6,635 nucleotides of DNA from NCBI GenBank assembly GCA_003167475.1, contig PMTB01000154.1, forward strand, positions 1 through 6,635, given 5' to 3'. The DNA comes from a candidate division FCPU426 bacterium (GTDB lineage Bacteria; Oederibacteriota; PGYV01; Palsa-1178). Shown one piece after another: positions 1 to 6,223 of the stretch (position 1 is its first letter; the number at the start of each line of letters is the position of its first letter). Position numbers and translations under genes: made by a program. Below the pieces are notes generated by a model that did not search any database, was not told the DNA's origin, and saw only the letters and a list, made by a program, of their open reading frames with translations.

Positions 1-40
1 CTTTTTCTATAGATGCGACTACAAAAACATGGATTAAAGC

Positions 41-1963
41 CTACTTCAAATGCTCCTTATACTTCTTTTCCACATTCTGTCTTTTGACCTTGAGCGTCTG
101 CGTCAGTTCGTCGCCCACTGAAAACTTCTTTTTTGTCAGGATTATCTTTGAGATATTCTCGAACGGCTTAAAGCCCGTCTTCCTGTTAATCAGCCTTTTA
201 ATCTCCCGGGTTATTTCTTCGAGCACCTTGTTGTGTTTTATTATATCCGTCCCTTTTTCGGTCAGGTCGTGCCATGAGATCTTCATGCGCTCAGCCAGGT
301 GTTTGAGTTTTTCCTCGTTTACGGAGATGACGGCGGTCAGGCCCTTTTTGTCCTGCCCGAAGACCACGGCGTGGTCTATAAAGACCGATTCCATGAGTTT
401 TTCCTCTATGGGTTCGGGTTCGGTATTTTCACCGCCCAGGAGCACTATCGTGGATTTTGCCCTGCCTGTCATCAGGATGTCGCCGTTAAAACTCGGCACC
501 GCTATATCCCCGGTATTGAGCCAACCGTCCTGCGATAAAACCGCGGCGGTCGCTTCCGGGTTCTTATAATATCCCTTTGTAACCTGCGCGCCCTTCACGT
601 ATATGATGCCTTTTTCTCCCGGGCTTGCCGGCCAGCCGTTTTCCTTTAGGATCTTGATCTTTGTTTCTTCGAGGGGGATGCCTATCGCGCCCAAAGTATT
701 GCGGTCAAGCCTGCGCGTGATTATGCCCGGAGACGTCTCGGTCATGCCGTAGGCGTTCACAAGTTTTACCCCCACGGCGTTAAAGAACAGGTCTATGTAT
801 AAAGGAAGGCTTCCGCCGGCGGAAAACGAAGCCCTCAAATTACCTCCCAGTATATCCCTCATCGGCTTAAACATCCTGTTGGAGAGCAGGTACAGCGGGT
901 GTATCAGGAAGAGTATCGCATGCCTGATAATAAGCCCGGCCATCCTTTGTAAAGCGCCCCTTTTTTTAAATGATAATACGTGACCGTGAACGTAATTGAA
1001 AGCGTTCAGCCTCATCTCCGCGGCCGCCAGAAAAAAATTGAATAAGGCCTGTTTTGCCTTGGGCTGCGTATCGATCTTTGCCCTCATTTTGGCGTAAAAT
1101 GTCTCCCAAACCCTTGGGACAGACGCCATGAGTGTGGGCTTGTTCAGGAGCAGGTCTTCCTGAAGGGTCTTTACGGAAGAGTAGGCGGTGCACACGGCCC
1201 CTGTCGCGGCGCAAAATGAGTAGCACCTTTCATAAACATGCCAGCTGGGAAGTATGGAAATCGTGCATTCCCCGGCCGGGCTGTCTATCTGAAGCAGGGG
1301 GCTGATGACCCGCACATTATGCAGGAAATTATTATGCGAAAGCATGACCCCTTTGGGGCTGCCCGAAGTGCCGGATGTGTAAATGATGGTCATGGTTTCG
1401 TCGGGGTCTATCCCGGCAACCGAGGCGTCATAGAAACCGGGGTTTGTTGACAGATGTTCTTTACCGGCTGATAAAACGTCGTCATAGTAAGTTATCTTGT
1501 CCCTGACAATTTCAGGCACGGCCCCGGCAGGTCGGTCCATAATAAATATGTGTTCTATGGATGTGGTTTCCCCGGGGGTAAATTCCGCGAGCAGGTCGTT
1601 TAAGTGCCTTAAGTTTTCCATGACCAAAAAGCGCGAGTCAGAGTGGCTGTAAATGGATTTTTGTTCTTTGGGGGAAGTGTCGGACCCGCGCGGCACGGAA
1701 ACCGCGCTTAATGCCATGATCGCAAAGTCGGTCACGGCCCATTCATAGCGGTTATCGGCAAAAAAGGAGACGTGCGCGCCTTTTGTGACGCCAAAGGCGG
1801 AAAAACCGGCGGAGAGGGACTTAATATCGGATTGATACTCACCCCAGGTTCTTGCGCCAAATCCGTCCGCGGTCCTGAATTTATGGGATACGCTCAGGGG
1901 ATAAAGCAGCGCGTTCCCGGCCGGGATCCCGCATAAAGTCCTATAAATGTATTTATTGTCCAA
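41..1963 (-). CDS. Long-chain fatty acid--CoA ligase (AMP-forming), FadD15-like
   Basis: This 640-residue protein probably activates fatty acids: ATP + fatty acid + CoA gives acyl-CoA + AMP + PPi, at the cytosolic face of the membrane. Adenylate-forming motifs appear in order: the phosphate-binding loop YTSGTSGSPKG (195-205), YGMTETSPG (405-413), GWLNTGD (480-486), the hinge region starting GRAKSTIVL (500-508) followed by GGENTEP, and the C-terminal LTQTLKVKR (620-628), whose K625 sits where the catalytic lysine is expected. The hydrophobic stretch at 342-361 is typical of long-chain members. Length matches the ~600-residue long-chain family (COG1022 type). The start is TTG (1963-1961), with GAGGTG at 1973-1968 four bases upstream, and no in-frame ATG occurs for about 80 codons. 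The gene stands alone, divergent from the transporter. Chain-length specificity cannot be read from sequence. An acyl-ACP ligase is possible but less likely. Confidence 0.93.
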   Translation of the reverse strand: MDNKYIYRTLCGIPAGNALLYPLSVSHKFRTADGFGARTWGEYQSDIKSLSAGFSAFGVTKGAHVSFFADNRYEWAVTDFAIMALSAVSVPRGSDTSPKEQKSIYSHSDSRFLVMENLRHLNDLLAEFTPGETTSIEHIFIMDRPAGAVPEIVRDKITYYDDVLSAGKEHLSTNPGFYDASVAGIDPDETMTIIYTSGTSGSPKGVMLSHNNFLHNVRVISPLLQIDSPAGECTISILPSWHVYERCYSFCAATGAVCTAYSSVKTLQEDLLLNKPTLMASVPRVWETFYAKMRAKIDTQPKAKQALFNFFLAAAEMRLNAFNYVHGHVLSFKKRGALQRMAGLIIRHAILFLIHPLYLLSNRMFKPMRDILGGNLRASFSAGGSLPLYIDLFFNAVGVKLVNAYGMTETSPGIITRRLDRNTLGAIGIPLEETKIKILKENGWPASPGEKGIIYVKGAQVTKGYYKNPEATAAVLSQDGWLNTGDIAVPSFNGDILMTGRAKSTIVLLGGENTEPEPIEEKLMESVFIDHAVVFGQDKKGLTAVISVNEEKLKHLAERMKISWHDLTEKGTDIIKHNKVLEEITREIKRLINRKTGFKPFENISKIILTKKKFSVGDELTQTLKVKRQNVEKKYKEHLK

Positions 1964-2071
1964 TCAACACCTCGTTAGTCAGGCTCTTTAAGCGGGTATA
2001 TACCACAAGTTTAGCAGATTAAATGGGCAAAGTAAATAAATCAAAATTCCTCCAAAGGCTGTTTTTTATTG

Positions 2072-2077
2072 TATAAT
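2072..2077 (+). promoter_or_regulatory. -10 box of the MFS transporter gene
   Basis: A perfect TATAAT lies in the AT-rich gap between the two divergent genes, 30 bases before the transporter ATG. No good -35 hexamer sits 16-18 bases upstream (the sequence there is CCTCCA), so this may be a weak or activator-dependent promoter. Transcription would start near 2084, leaving a short leader that contains GGGGTG (2096-2101), six bases before the ATG, as the ribosome binding site. Confidence 0.5.
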
Positions 2078-2107
2078 ACTAAAAATAATAAACGCGGGGT
2101 GTTTTAA

Positions 2108-3274
2108 ATGCGGGACATAGGCTCAAATATCCCAAAGATGTACTGGCTTAGGTTTTTTACAAGTTTCTGGCTCATAGTGCCGGTGCTTATACCTTTTTAC
2201 CAGGCTAACGGCTTGTCCGCGAGCCAGGTATTTATAGTACAGTCAATTTTCAACCTGGCCATGGTCCTGTTTGACGTACCGACCGGGTATATCTCGGATA
2301 TCATAGGCCGCAGGCGCACAATAATAATAGCTTCGTTCGCCATGCCTGCCGGGCTGGCCATATACGCTTTTTCCCACAGCTTCCTGGCCTTCGCGGCTGC
2401 GGAAATAGTGCTGGCTTTCAGCTGGGGACTGCGTTCGGGCACTGATTCCGCGCTTGTGTATGAAACCCTGCTTGAGGAGGAAAGGAAAGATGAGTTCCGC
2501 AAGTTTGAAGGCAGGGCCGCGTTTTTTGAACGTTTTGGGGACGCCACTGCAGCCATACTTGGCAGCGCCATAGCCATAATATCTCTGAGGATGCCTTTTT
2601 ATATAAACGTATTTACAGGCATGGCCCTTATACCCATAGCTTTCATGCTATTGGAGCCAAAAAGGGACAAAGTTGTAAAGCATGATCATTTGAAGGAAAT
2701 CCTGAAAGCCGTAAAGTACGCAGTCAGCCACCCACAGGTGGGCCCGCTTATGCTGTATTTTTCTATAATATTCGCGGTGAGTATTACCTGCGTGTGGTCC
2801 TATTATTTTTATTATAAATCCATTGGTTTAAGCGTGGGCTGGTTCGGTATCATTCACGCGGGTTTCGGCATATTAAGCGGATTAGGTTCCATGCAGGCGC
2901 ACAGGATAGAGGCTAAAATAGGCAGAAAAACAACGCTGTACCTTATGCTTATAATAGGAATGAACCTCATACTATTGGGGCTGATCAAATCGGTTTTTAT
3001 GATAGCGGCGGTTCTCGTTAATGGATTTTTATTGGGCCTTGCATGGCCATTGCTTAATGATTACATAAATAAGCTTGTAAATTCCGATATAAGGGCTACA
3101 GTATTATCGACGGCAAGCATGGGGCGCGGACTGTTCTTCGGGTTGTTCGCGCCGGCGTTCGGTTTTGTGACGGATAAATTCAGCCTTAGCTGCGCTTTTT
3201 TATCCATAGGGTATGTTTATATAGGGGCTTTGATGTTCACGTTGTGGCTGCTCAACAGGAATAAGGCGATATAG
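2108..3274 (+). CDS. Major facilitator superfamily (MFS) transporter
   Basis: This 388-residue polytopic inner-membrane protein is almost wholly hydrophobic and has the length of a 12-helix MFS carrier. The MFS signature loop between helices 2 and 3 is clear: GYISDIIGRRR at 60-70 (G-x3-D-x2-GRR). A weaker version, IGRKT, occurs at 271-275 in the second half, as expected for the internal two-fold repeat. A charged central loop (about 184-200) separates the halves. The acidic SALVYETLLEEER stretch (114-126) and the LNDYIN segment (316-321) resemble uncharacterised drug-efflux-like MFS proteins, but the substrate cannot be assigned. The ATG at 2108 is preceded by GGGGTG. The gene is probably monocistronic: a -10 box lies upstream, and an intrinsic terminator begins 24 bases after the stop. 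Confidence 0.92.
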   Translation: MRDIGSNIPKMYWLRFFTSFWLIVPVLIPFYQANGLSASQVFIVQSIFNLAMVLFDVPTGYISDIIGRRRTIIIASFAMPAGLAIYAFSHSFLAFAAAEIVLAFSWGLRSGTDSALVYETLLEEERKDEFRKFEGRAAFFERFGDATAAILGSAIAIISLRMPFYINVFTGMALIPIAFMLLEPKRDKVVKHDHLKEILKAVKYAVSHPQVGPLMLYFSIIFAVSITCVWSYYFYYKSIGLSVGWFGIIHAGFGILSGLGSMQAHRIEAKIGRKTTLYLMLIIGMNLILLGLIKSVFMIAAVLVNGFLLGLAWPLLNDYINKLVNSDIRATVLSTASMGRGLFFGLFAPAFGFVTDKFSLSCAFLSIGYVYIGALMFTLWLLNRNKAI

Positions 3275-3298
3275 CCGTTTGCCGCATCAGAACAAAGG

Positions 3299-3326
3299 CC
3301 GCAACCTTAAGGTTGCGGATTTTGTT
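3299..3326 (+). terminator. Intrinsic terminator after the MFS gene
   Basis: A perfect 20-base palindrome, CCGCAACCTTAAGGTTGCGG (3299-3318), forms an 8-bp stem with a TTAA loop and is followed by ATTTTGTT. It lies 24 bases after the transporter stop and before the next gene's own -10 box. It should therefore end the MFS transcript and isolate the downstream gene. The T-tract is short and interrupted. Confidence 0.8.
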
Positions 3327-3338
3327 AGTAAGGTTGGG

Positions 3339-3344
3339 TATAAT
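3339..3344 (+). promoter_or_regulatory. -10 box of the DUF3592-like gene
   Basis: A perfect TATAAT lies just after the terminator. Transcription would begin near 3351, immediately before AGGAGG (3353-3358) and the ATG at 3363, giving a leader of about 12 bases. No convincing -35 hexamer is visible at normal spacing. The geometry argues against translation from the upstream in-frame TTG at 3279, which would also run through the terminator hairpin. Confidence 0.5.
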
Positions 3345-3362
3345 AATTTCCCAGGAGGTTCT

Positions 3363-4265
3363 ATGGCAAAAAAACAGACAATTCCCGGACAGGTCTTTAT
3401 GATGATAATCGCCCTGATTTTTGTGGTAATGTCAGGCGCAAACCTTTACAAGTATTACGATCTTTCGAAGAACGGCAAAGCCGCGCAGGCGCAGGTACTT
3501 CAGTACGTTCCTTACGTGACCCACGGCAGGCACGGCAGTGTTACCCACCACGCCCACATATTGCTCTTTGACAGCCACAAGGAAACAATTGAATTGTTAA
3601 GGCCTATTACTCCGGGCACAAAAATCAACATCGTGTACATGCCGGAAAATCCTGTAACAGCGGCAGAAGGAGCGCCAGGTTCATCGATAAAGGACCTGAT
3701 GGGCGACAGCGAATTCTTTTCGGTATTGATGATGGAACTCATAGGTTTGATAATACTGATCGCTGCAATATTGGGCGGGCCGATCAGGTTCGGGTTGAAC
3801 ACAGGCGGAAATGTCAGTATGGACATAAAGGCCCAGGACGGCGCGGGCGCGAATGTTTCAGCCGGATCCGGCAACACAAATAAGACAACGGTCTTTTCGA
3901 AAACTTTCAAAACCCAGGTTAAGGTCCCGCTGAGAAAAACAGACAATGTCCTGTCAAGGCCCAATGATTTCGAGGCAAAGAACATATCCATAGTAAAATT
4001 CGGGGCTGAAGCGGCTGACGCGTGTTATAAGGTTTATATGTCCGGCGCTGAAAATCCCGAGGAAGCCCTGAGCATGGAGCTTGGGTACCTCACCAAACCG
4101 CAGTTAAGGGACCTGATACTCTCCGCGGCATTACTGGACAAAGCCGCAACAAGGAGAAGGATGAATGTAAGCCTCGGCGTAACAAGTCTTGAATCCGCGG
4201 CCAAAGAACTGCAAAACGACATCCCGGGCTATTCGGAAGAAACATACAAAAATGCCCTAAGGTAG
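3363..4265 (+). CDS. DUF3592-like two-helix membrane protein with an uncharacterised C-terminal domain
   Basis: This 300-residue protein has no assignable function. Residues 11-27 form a transmembrane helix. A small, probably beta-rich domain (about 38-98) follows, then a second helix (about 124-140). Helix, short beta domain with a 'PG..I.IVY.PENP' type ending (PGTKINIVYMPENP, 84-97), then helix is the layout of DUF3592 proteins. The later part is a Gly/Ala/Asn-rich linker (148-175), a basic stretch (180-192), and a helical C-terminal region (about 205-300) that I do not recognise. It contains EAADACYKVYMSG and a final Arg/Lys-rich helical part. The start is ATG 3363, with a near-perfect AGGAGG five bases upstream; an upstream TTG at 3279 would add 28 residues. 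The gene appears to be transcribed alone, from the -10 box at 3339 to the hairpin repeats at 4275. Confidence 0.75.
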   Translation: MAKKQTIPGQVFMMIIALIFVVMSGANLYKYYDLSKNGKAAQAQVLQYVPYVTHGRHGSVTHHAHILLFDSHKETIELLRPITPGTKINIVYMPENPVTAAEGAPGSSIKDLMGDSEFFSVLMMELIGLIILIAAILGGPIRFGLNTGGNVSMDIKAQDGAGANVSAGSGNTNKTTVFSKTFKTQVKVPLRKTDNVLSRPNDFEAKNISIVKFGAEAADACYKVYMSGAENPEEALSMELGYLTKPQLRDLILSAALLDKAATRRRMNVSLGVTSLESAAKELQNDIPGYSEETYKNALR

Positions 4266-4274
4266 GTTTGCTCC

Positions 4275-4386
4275 TGTAGGGACAGCGCTCCCGCGCTGTA
4301 CGAAAGCGGGAACTTGATTTGTTTTTTTTGATTTAAATGTAAGTCGGCAGACCACGCGCGGACAGCGCGGGAGCGCTGTCCTTACA
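4275..4386. repeat. Pair of REP-like hairpins in inverted orientation (BIME-like)
   Basis: Two 25-base units, 4275-4299 and 4362-4386, are reverse complements of each other with one mismatch. Each also folds on itself: the core is GGACAGCGC, a four-base TCCC/GGGA loop, then GCGCTGTCC. The right unit has a perfect 9-bp stem and the left about 7 bp. The left unit is preceded by GTAG at the stem foot (GTAA in the right unit read on the other strand). A GTAG-type tetranucleotide beside a hairpin is the known hallmark of REP elements mobilised by REP-associated tyrosine transposases (RAYT). The 62-base spacer contains an 8-T run. The pair fills most of the gap between two genes and may also act as a terminator or transcript-stabilising structure. 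No transposase is present here. Confidence 0.75.
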
Positions 4387-4406
4387 AGTACAAGACGAAG
4401 GACGTT

Positions 4407-4967
4407 ATGATAAAAACATTCTACGCCAAAAACAGGACGGCCTGGCGCGCCTGGCTGAAAAAGAATTATAAAACCCAAAAGGAAGTCTGGCTTGTTTACC
4501 CCCACAAATCCACGTGCAAGCCCAGGGTCGGGTACAATGACGCGGTAGAAGAGGCCCTTTGTTTCGGCTGGATAGACAGCCAGGTAAGGAACATTGGCCC
4601 GGACAGCGCGGCCCAGCGTTTTTCCCCGAGGAACCCCAAAACAACATATTCGCAGGCCAACATCGAACGATTGAACGCCTTATATAAGGAAGGAAAATTG
4701 ATGCCGGAGGTAAAAACAGGGATAAAGGGTATAATCCTGGCCAGGTTTAAGTTCCCCGATGATATAATAGAAGAACTGAGGAAAGATAAAACGGTGTGGA
4801 AGAATTATTCCAAATACCCGGCCGCGTACAAAAGGATAAGGGTGGCGTTCATAAACGGCGCCAGGAACCGCCCGGCAGAGTTCGAAAAACGAATGGCGTA
4901 TTTAATAAAGATGACGAAACAGAACAAAATGTTCGGTTTTGGGGGCGTGGATAAGTACTTTGTATAA
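4407..4967 (+). CDS. YdeI/OmpD-associated family protein
   Basis: This 186-residue soluble protein belongs to the YdeI/OmpD-associated family (often named 'bacteriocin-protection, YdeI/OmpD-associated'). Family hallmarks visible are YNDAVEEALCFGWIDSQ (43-59), RFSPRNPKTTYSQANIERL (71-89), the turn YKEGKLMPE (93-101), and a basic C-terminal part (about 141-175) with YKRIRVAFINGARNRPAEFE. The biochemical role is not established. The family is linked by annotation to stress or peptide resistance, and nothing here refines that. The full family length is present. ATG 4407 has GAAGGA (4397-4402) four bases upstream. It lies 20 bases after the REP pair, and no clear promoter is seen, so its transcription may start within the repeat spacer. 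Confidence 0.85.
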   Translation: MIKTFYAKNRTAWRAWLKKNYKTQKEVWLVYPHKSTCKPRVGYNDAVEEALCFGWIDSQVRNIGPDSAAQRFSPRNPKTTYSQANIERLNALYKEGKLMPEVKTGIKGIILARFKFPDDIIEELRKDKTVWKNYSKYPAAYKRIRVAFINGARNRPAEFEKRMAYLIKMTKQNKMFGFGGVDKYFV

Positions 4968-5034
4968 AGTCCCTGCCTTTTTGGCGTGTTACAAATTGGA
5001 ATATGGTGGGCGCGTTCCACACGAAGTAACTTTA

Positions 5035-5067
5035 CCCTGAACCTGAGCTTCAGCGAATGGTTCAGGG
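5035..5067. repeat. Short inverted repeat in the gap after the YdeI-family gene
   Basis: CCCTGAACC (5035-5043) and GGTTCAGGG (5059-5067) make a perfect 9-bp stem around a 15-base loop that itself holds a CTGA/TCAG mini-stem. The neighbouring text (GGGCCTTCGAC) resembles dispersed intergenic palindromes of the CCCTGA..CTTCGAC kind seen in many environmental bacterial genomes. It is followed by low-complexity direct repeats (CTATCTAC/CTACTATC, and TTGACCTT at 5102 and 5111). There is no T-tract, so it is a poor terminator. The rest of the gap (4968-5116) shows no gene. Confidence 0.55.
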
Positions 5068-5116
5068 CCTTCGACTATCTACTTTCTACTATCTCGAGCC
5101 CTTGACCTTTTTGACC

Positions 5117-5144
5117 TTGACTTTACAGTTTTAAGTATTAAAAT
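5117..5144 (+). promoter_or_regulatory. Sigma-70-like promoter of the duplicated-domain gene
   Basis: TTGACT (5117-5122, five of six consensus bases), a 16-base spacer, and TAAAAT (5139-5144, five of six) form a good promoter. Transcription would start near 5151. The -10 box overlaps the in-frame ATG at 5143, so that codon would not be in the mRNA. This supports the ATG at 5173 as the true start. Confidence 0.55.
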
Positions 5145-5172
5145 GTTAAAAACTGAATATAAGGGTGGCTAT

Positions 5173-5700
5173 ATGCGCAAAGAGGCTCAGTCGGTCTTCA
5201 ACGGATTAAAGCTAATCGGCGAAGCGGTTCCCAAGATAAGGAAGGCGCATCCTGAATTATTCAAGAAATCCGGCTTAAGCAAGTTCCCGGGCCGGCTATT
5301 CGAGAATATAAAGAAAAACCACCCCAAACTTAATGACGACACAAAAGCGTTCCTTTTGTATTTTACCGGCAATCTCGTGGAATATGTGACCGGCGACTAT
5401 GCCGGGGCTGACGCCGACAAGAAAGAGGCTGTAGACGCGGCTTACGAGGGTTTAAAGGCATTGGACGCGGCAGTCACTTACCTTGAAGAGAATAAGCCCG
5501 AGATATTTTCGGAGTCAGAAGCCGTCAACGTACCGGCAAATGTCAGGGGATTCATAACGGAAATGAAATACAAGATAAGCAAGCCCGCGAAGGGTTTTTT
5601 GGACCAGTTCCTGTCTTTTGTGTCGTTTAACCTGGAAAAAGGCTTCATACAGTACGATCCGGGGAAAAAACACGAGCCGAGGCAGATGGAGCTGTTTTAG
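5173..5700 (+). CDS. Hypothetical protein with two tandem copies of a ~75-residue unit and a C-terminal QMELF
   Basis: I do not recognise this 175-residue soluble, Lys-rich protein. It contains an internal duplication. Residues 11-76 align without gaps to 93-158, with 16 of 66 identities by my count and many conservative matches. Anchors are GLK (11/93), AV (18/100), P-E-x-F (27-30/109-112), P39/P121, I46/I128, K58/K140, F60-L61/F142-L143 and F64/F146. With a one-residue gap the match extends back to KEA (3/84). Each unit looks mainly helical. A short charged tail ends in QMELF at the very C-terminus, which fits the loose bacterial sliding-clamp-binding pattern QxxLF. ATG 5173 was chosen for AAGGGTGG (5161-5168) and because an earlier in-frame ATG (5143) has no ribosome site and overlaps a promoter. 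A DNA-related role is only an inference from the tail. Confidence 0.75.
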   Translation: MRKEAQSVFNGLKLIGEAVPKIRKAHPELFKKSGLSKFPGRLFENIKKNHPKLNDDTKAFLLYFTGNLVEYVTGDYAGADADKKEAVDAAYEGLKALDAAVTYLEENKPEIFSESEAVNVPANVRGFITEMKYKISKPAKGFLDQFLSFVSFNLEKGFIQYDPGKKHEPRQMELF

Positions 5701-5728
5701 GATTTTTTGGTTGTTCTAAGTTGAAGGC

Positions 5729-5897
5729 CGTCATTGCGAGGAGGCGAATTTGTTTTATGCCGACGAAGCCTATAGTCCATGGAACATGGAAATCTCTGTT
5801 CCATGATAAGTTTTTTTGTACAGGCCGGCTTTGCTCCGCAGGTTTTGATTTAGACCAGATTGCTTCGTCGCGGAAGAACTCGCTCCTCGCAATGACG
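5729..5897. repeat. Nested palindromic repeat element of the CGTCATTGCGAGG type
   Basis: The outer arms CGTCATTGCGAGGAG (5729-5743) and CTCCTCGCAATGACG (5883-5897) are perfect 15-base reverse complements, and pairing continues past a one-base bulge. A second pair, CGACGAAGC (5761-5769) and GCTTCGTCG (5862-5870), nests inside. CATGGAACA (5778-5786) and TGTTCCATG (5797-5805) make a third hairpin. The right end (ATTGCTTCGTCG...CTCCTCGCAATGACG) closely matches a dispersed intergenic palindrome known from many unrelated bacteria. The element is about 169 bp, carries no credible gene and resembles a non-autonomous MITE-like insertion. The open frame at 5721-5915 merely reads through it. Confidence 0.8.
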
Positions 5898-5936
5898 TTA
5901 CTGGACAAGGGATAAAAACTCATAAGAGGTGTTAAA

Positions 5937-6179
5937 ATGGCAGACGATTTCAAGTACGAGATAGTCAAAAAACTGGGCACCATAGGCCAGGAGTCCAAGG
6001 GATGGAAAAAAGAGATCAATATGATATCATGGAACGACAGGAAGGCGAAAGTCGACATCAGGCCGTGGTCGGCTGACGGGCAGAAAATGGGCAAGGGAAT
6101 AAGCCTAAACAAGGAAGAACTTAAAGGCCTTAAAAAATTCCTCGATGAGACCGACTTGGACGCGTTGGAAATCGAGTAG
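5937..6179 (+). CDS. PC4/YdbC-family single-stranded nucleic acid binding protein
   Basis: This 80-residue protein resembles the bacterial YdbC branch of the transcriptional coactivator p15 (PC4) family. These are small proteins that dimerise and bind single-stranded DNA or RNA through a curved beta sheet. The characteristic order is visible: KYEIVKKLGTI (6-16), KGWKKEINMISWNDRKAKVDIRPW (21-44) with alternating basic and aromatic residues, KMGKGISL (50-57), then a helix LNKEELKGLKKFL (57-69) and an acidic tail. The length suits a single-domain member. ATG 5937 follows AAGAGGT (5924-5930) by six bases. It lies 39 bases downstream of the palindromic element, and I see no convincing promoter of its own. 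The physiological role in bacteria is not settled; DNA repair, recombination or transcription are possible. Confidence 0.85.
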   Translation: MADDFKYEIVKKLGTIGQESKGWKKEINMISWNDRKAKVDIRPWSADGQKMGKGISLNKEELKGLKKFLDETDLDALEIE

Positions 6180-6188
6180 TAAAGGGTC

Positions 6189-6217
6189 TTGCTATTATAT
6201 GGCCTTTCTGTTATATT
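6189..6217 (+). promoter_or_regulatory. Sigma-70-like promoter of the small RNA candidate
   Basis: TTGCTA (6189-6194, four of six consensus bases), a spacer of exactly 17 bases, and TATATT (6212-6217, five of six) form the best-shaped promoter in the window. Transcription would start at about G6224. It begins just after the stop of the PC4-family gene and points at a stretch with no open frame of note, ending in a strong terminator. Confidence 0.65.
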
Positions 6218-6223
6218 ATTAAT

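Noticed and set aside
84..569. A 161-codon plus-strand open frame opposite the acyl-CoA ligase, and similar long antisense frames elsewhere.
   Set aside because: They mirror strongly recognised genes, lack ribosome sites and have compositions expected of antisense reading.
1997..2044. A promoter for the acyl-CoA ligase on the minus strand (TTGATT at 2044-2039 with TAATCT at 2021-2016, or TATATA at 2002-1997).
   Set aside because: Each candidate has only one good hexamer or wrong spacing, so none can be singled out with confidence. A promoter must lie in this gap, but its position is unresolved.
3279..3362. A longer start (TTG at 3279) for the DUF3592-like gene.
   Set aside because: The added 28 codons would be encoded through the terminator palindrome and the -10 box, and there is no ribosome site. 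The ATG at 3363 has AGGAGG.
5102..5118. Tandem TTGACCTT copies (5102 and 5111) as a regulator binding site or CRISPR-like repeat.
   Set aside because: Only two short adjacent copies exist, with no spacer structure. The more economical reading is low-complexity sequence adjoining the -35 region.
5143..5172. The ATG at 5143 as start of the duplicated-domain protein.
   Set aside because: It has no ribosome binding sequence and overlaps the predicted -10 box. The ATG at 5173 has AAGGGTGG and lies downstream of the expected transcription start.
5721..5915. A 64-codon open frame on the plus strand.
   Set aside because: It lies almost wholly inside the palindromic repeat and encodes no recognisable protein; it arises from repeat sequence.
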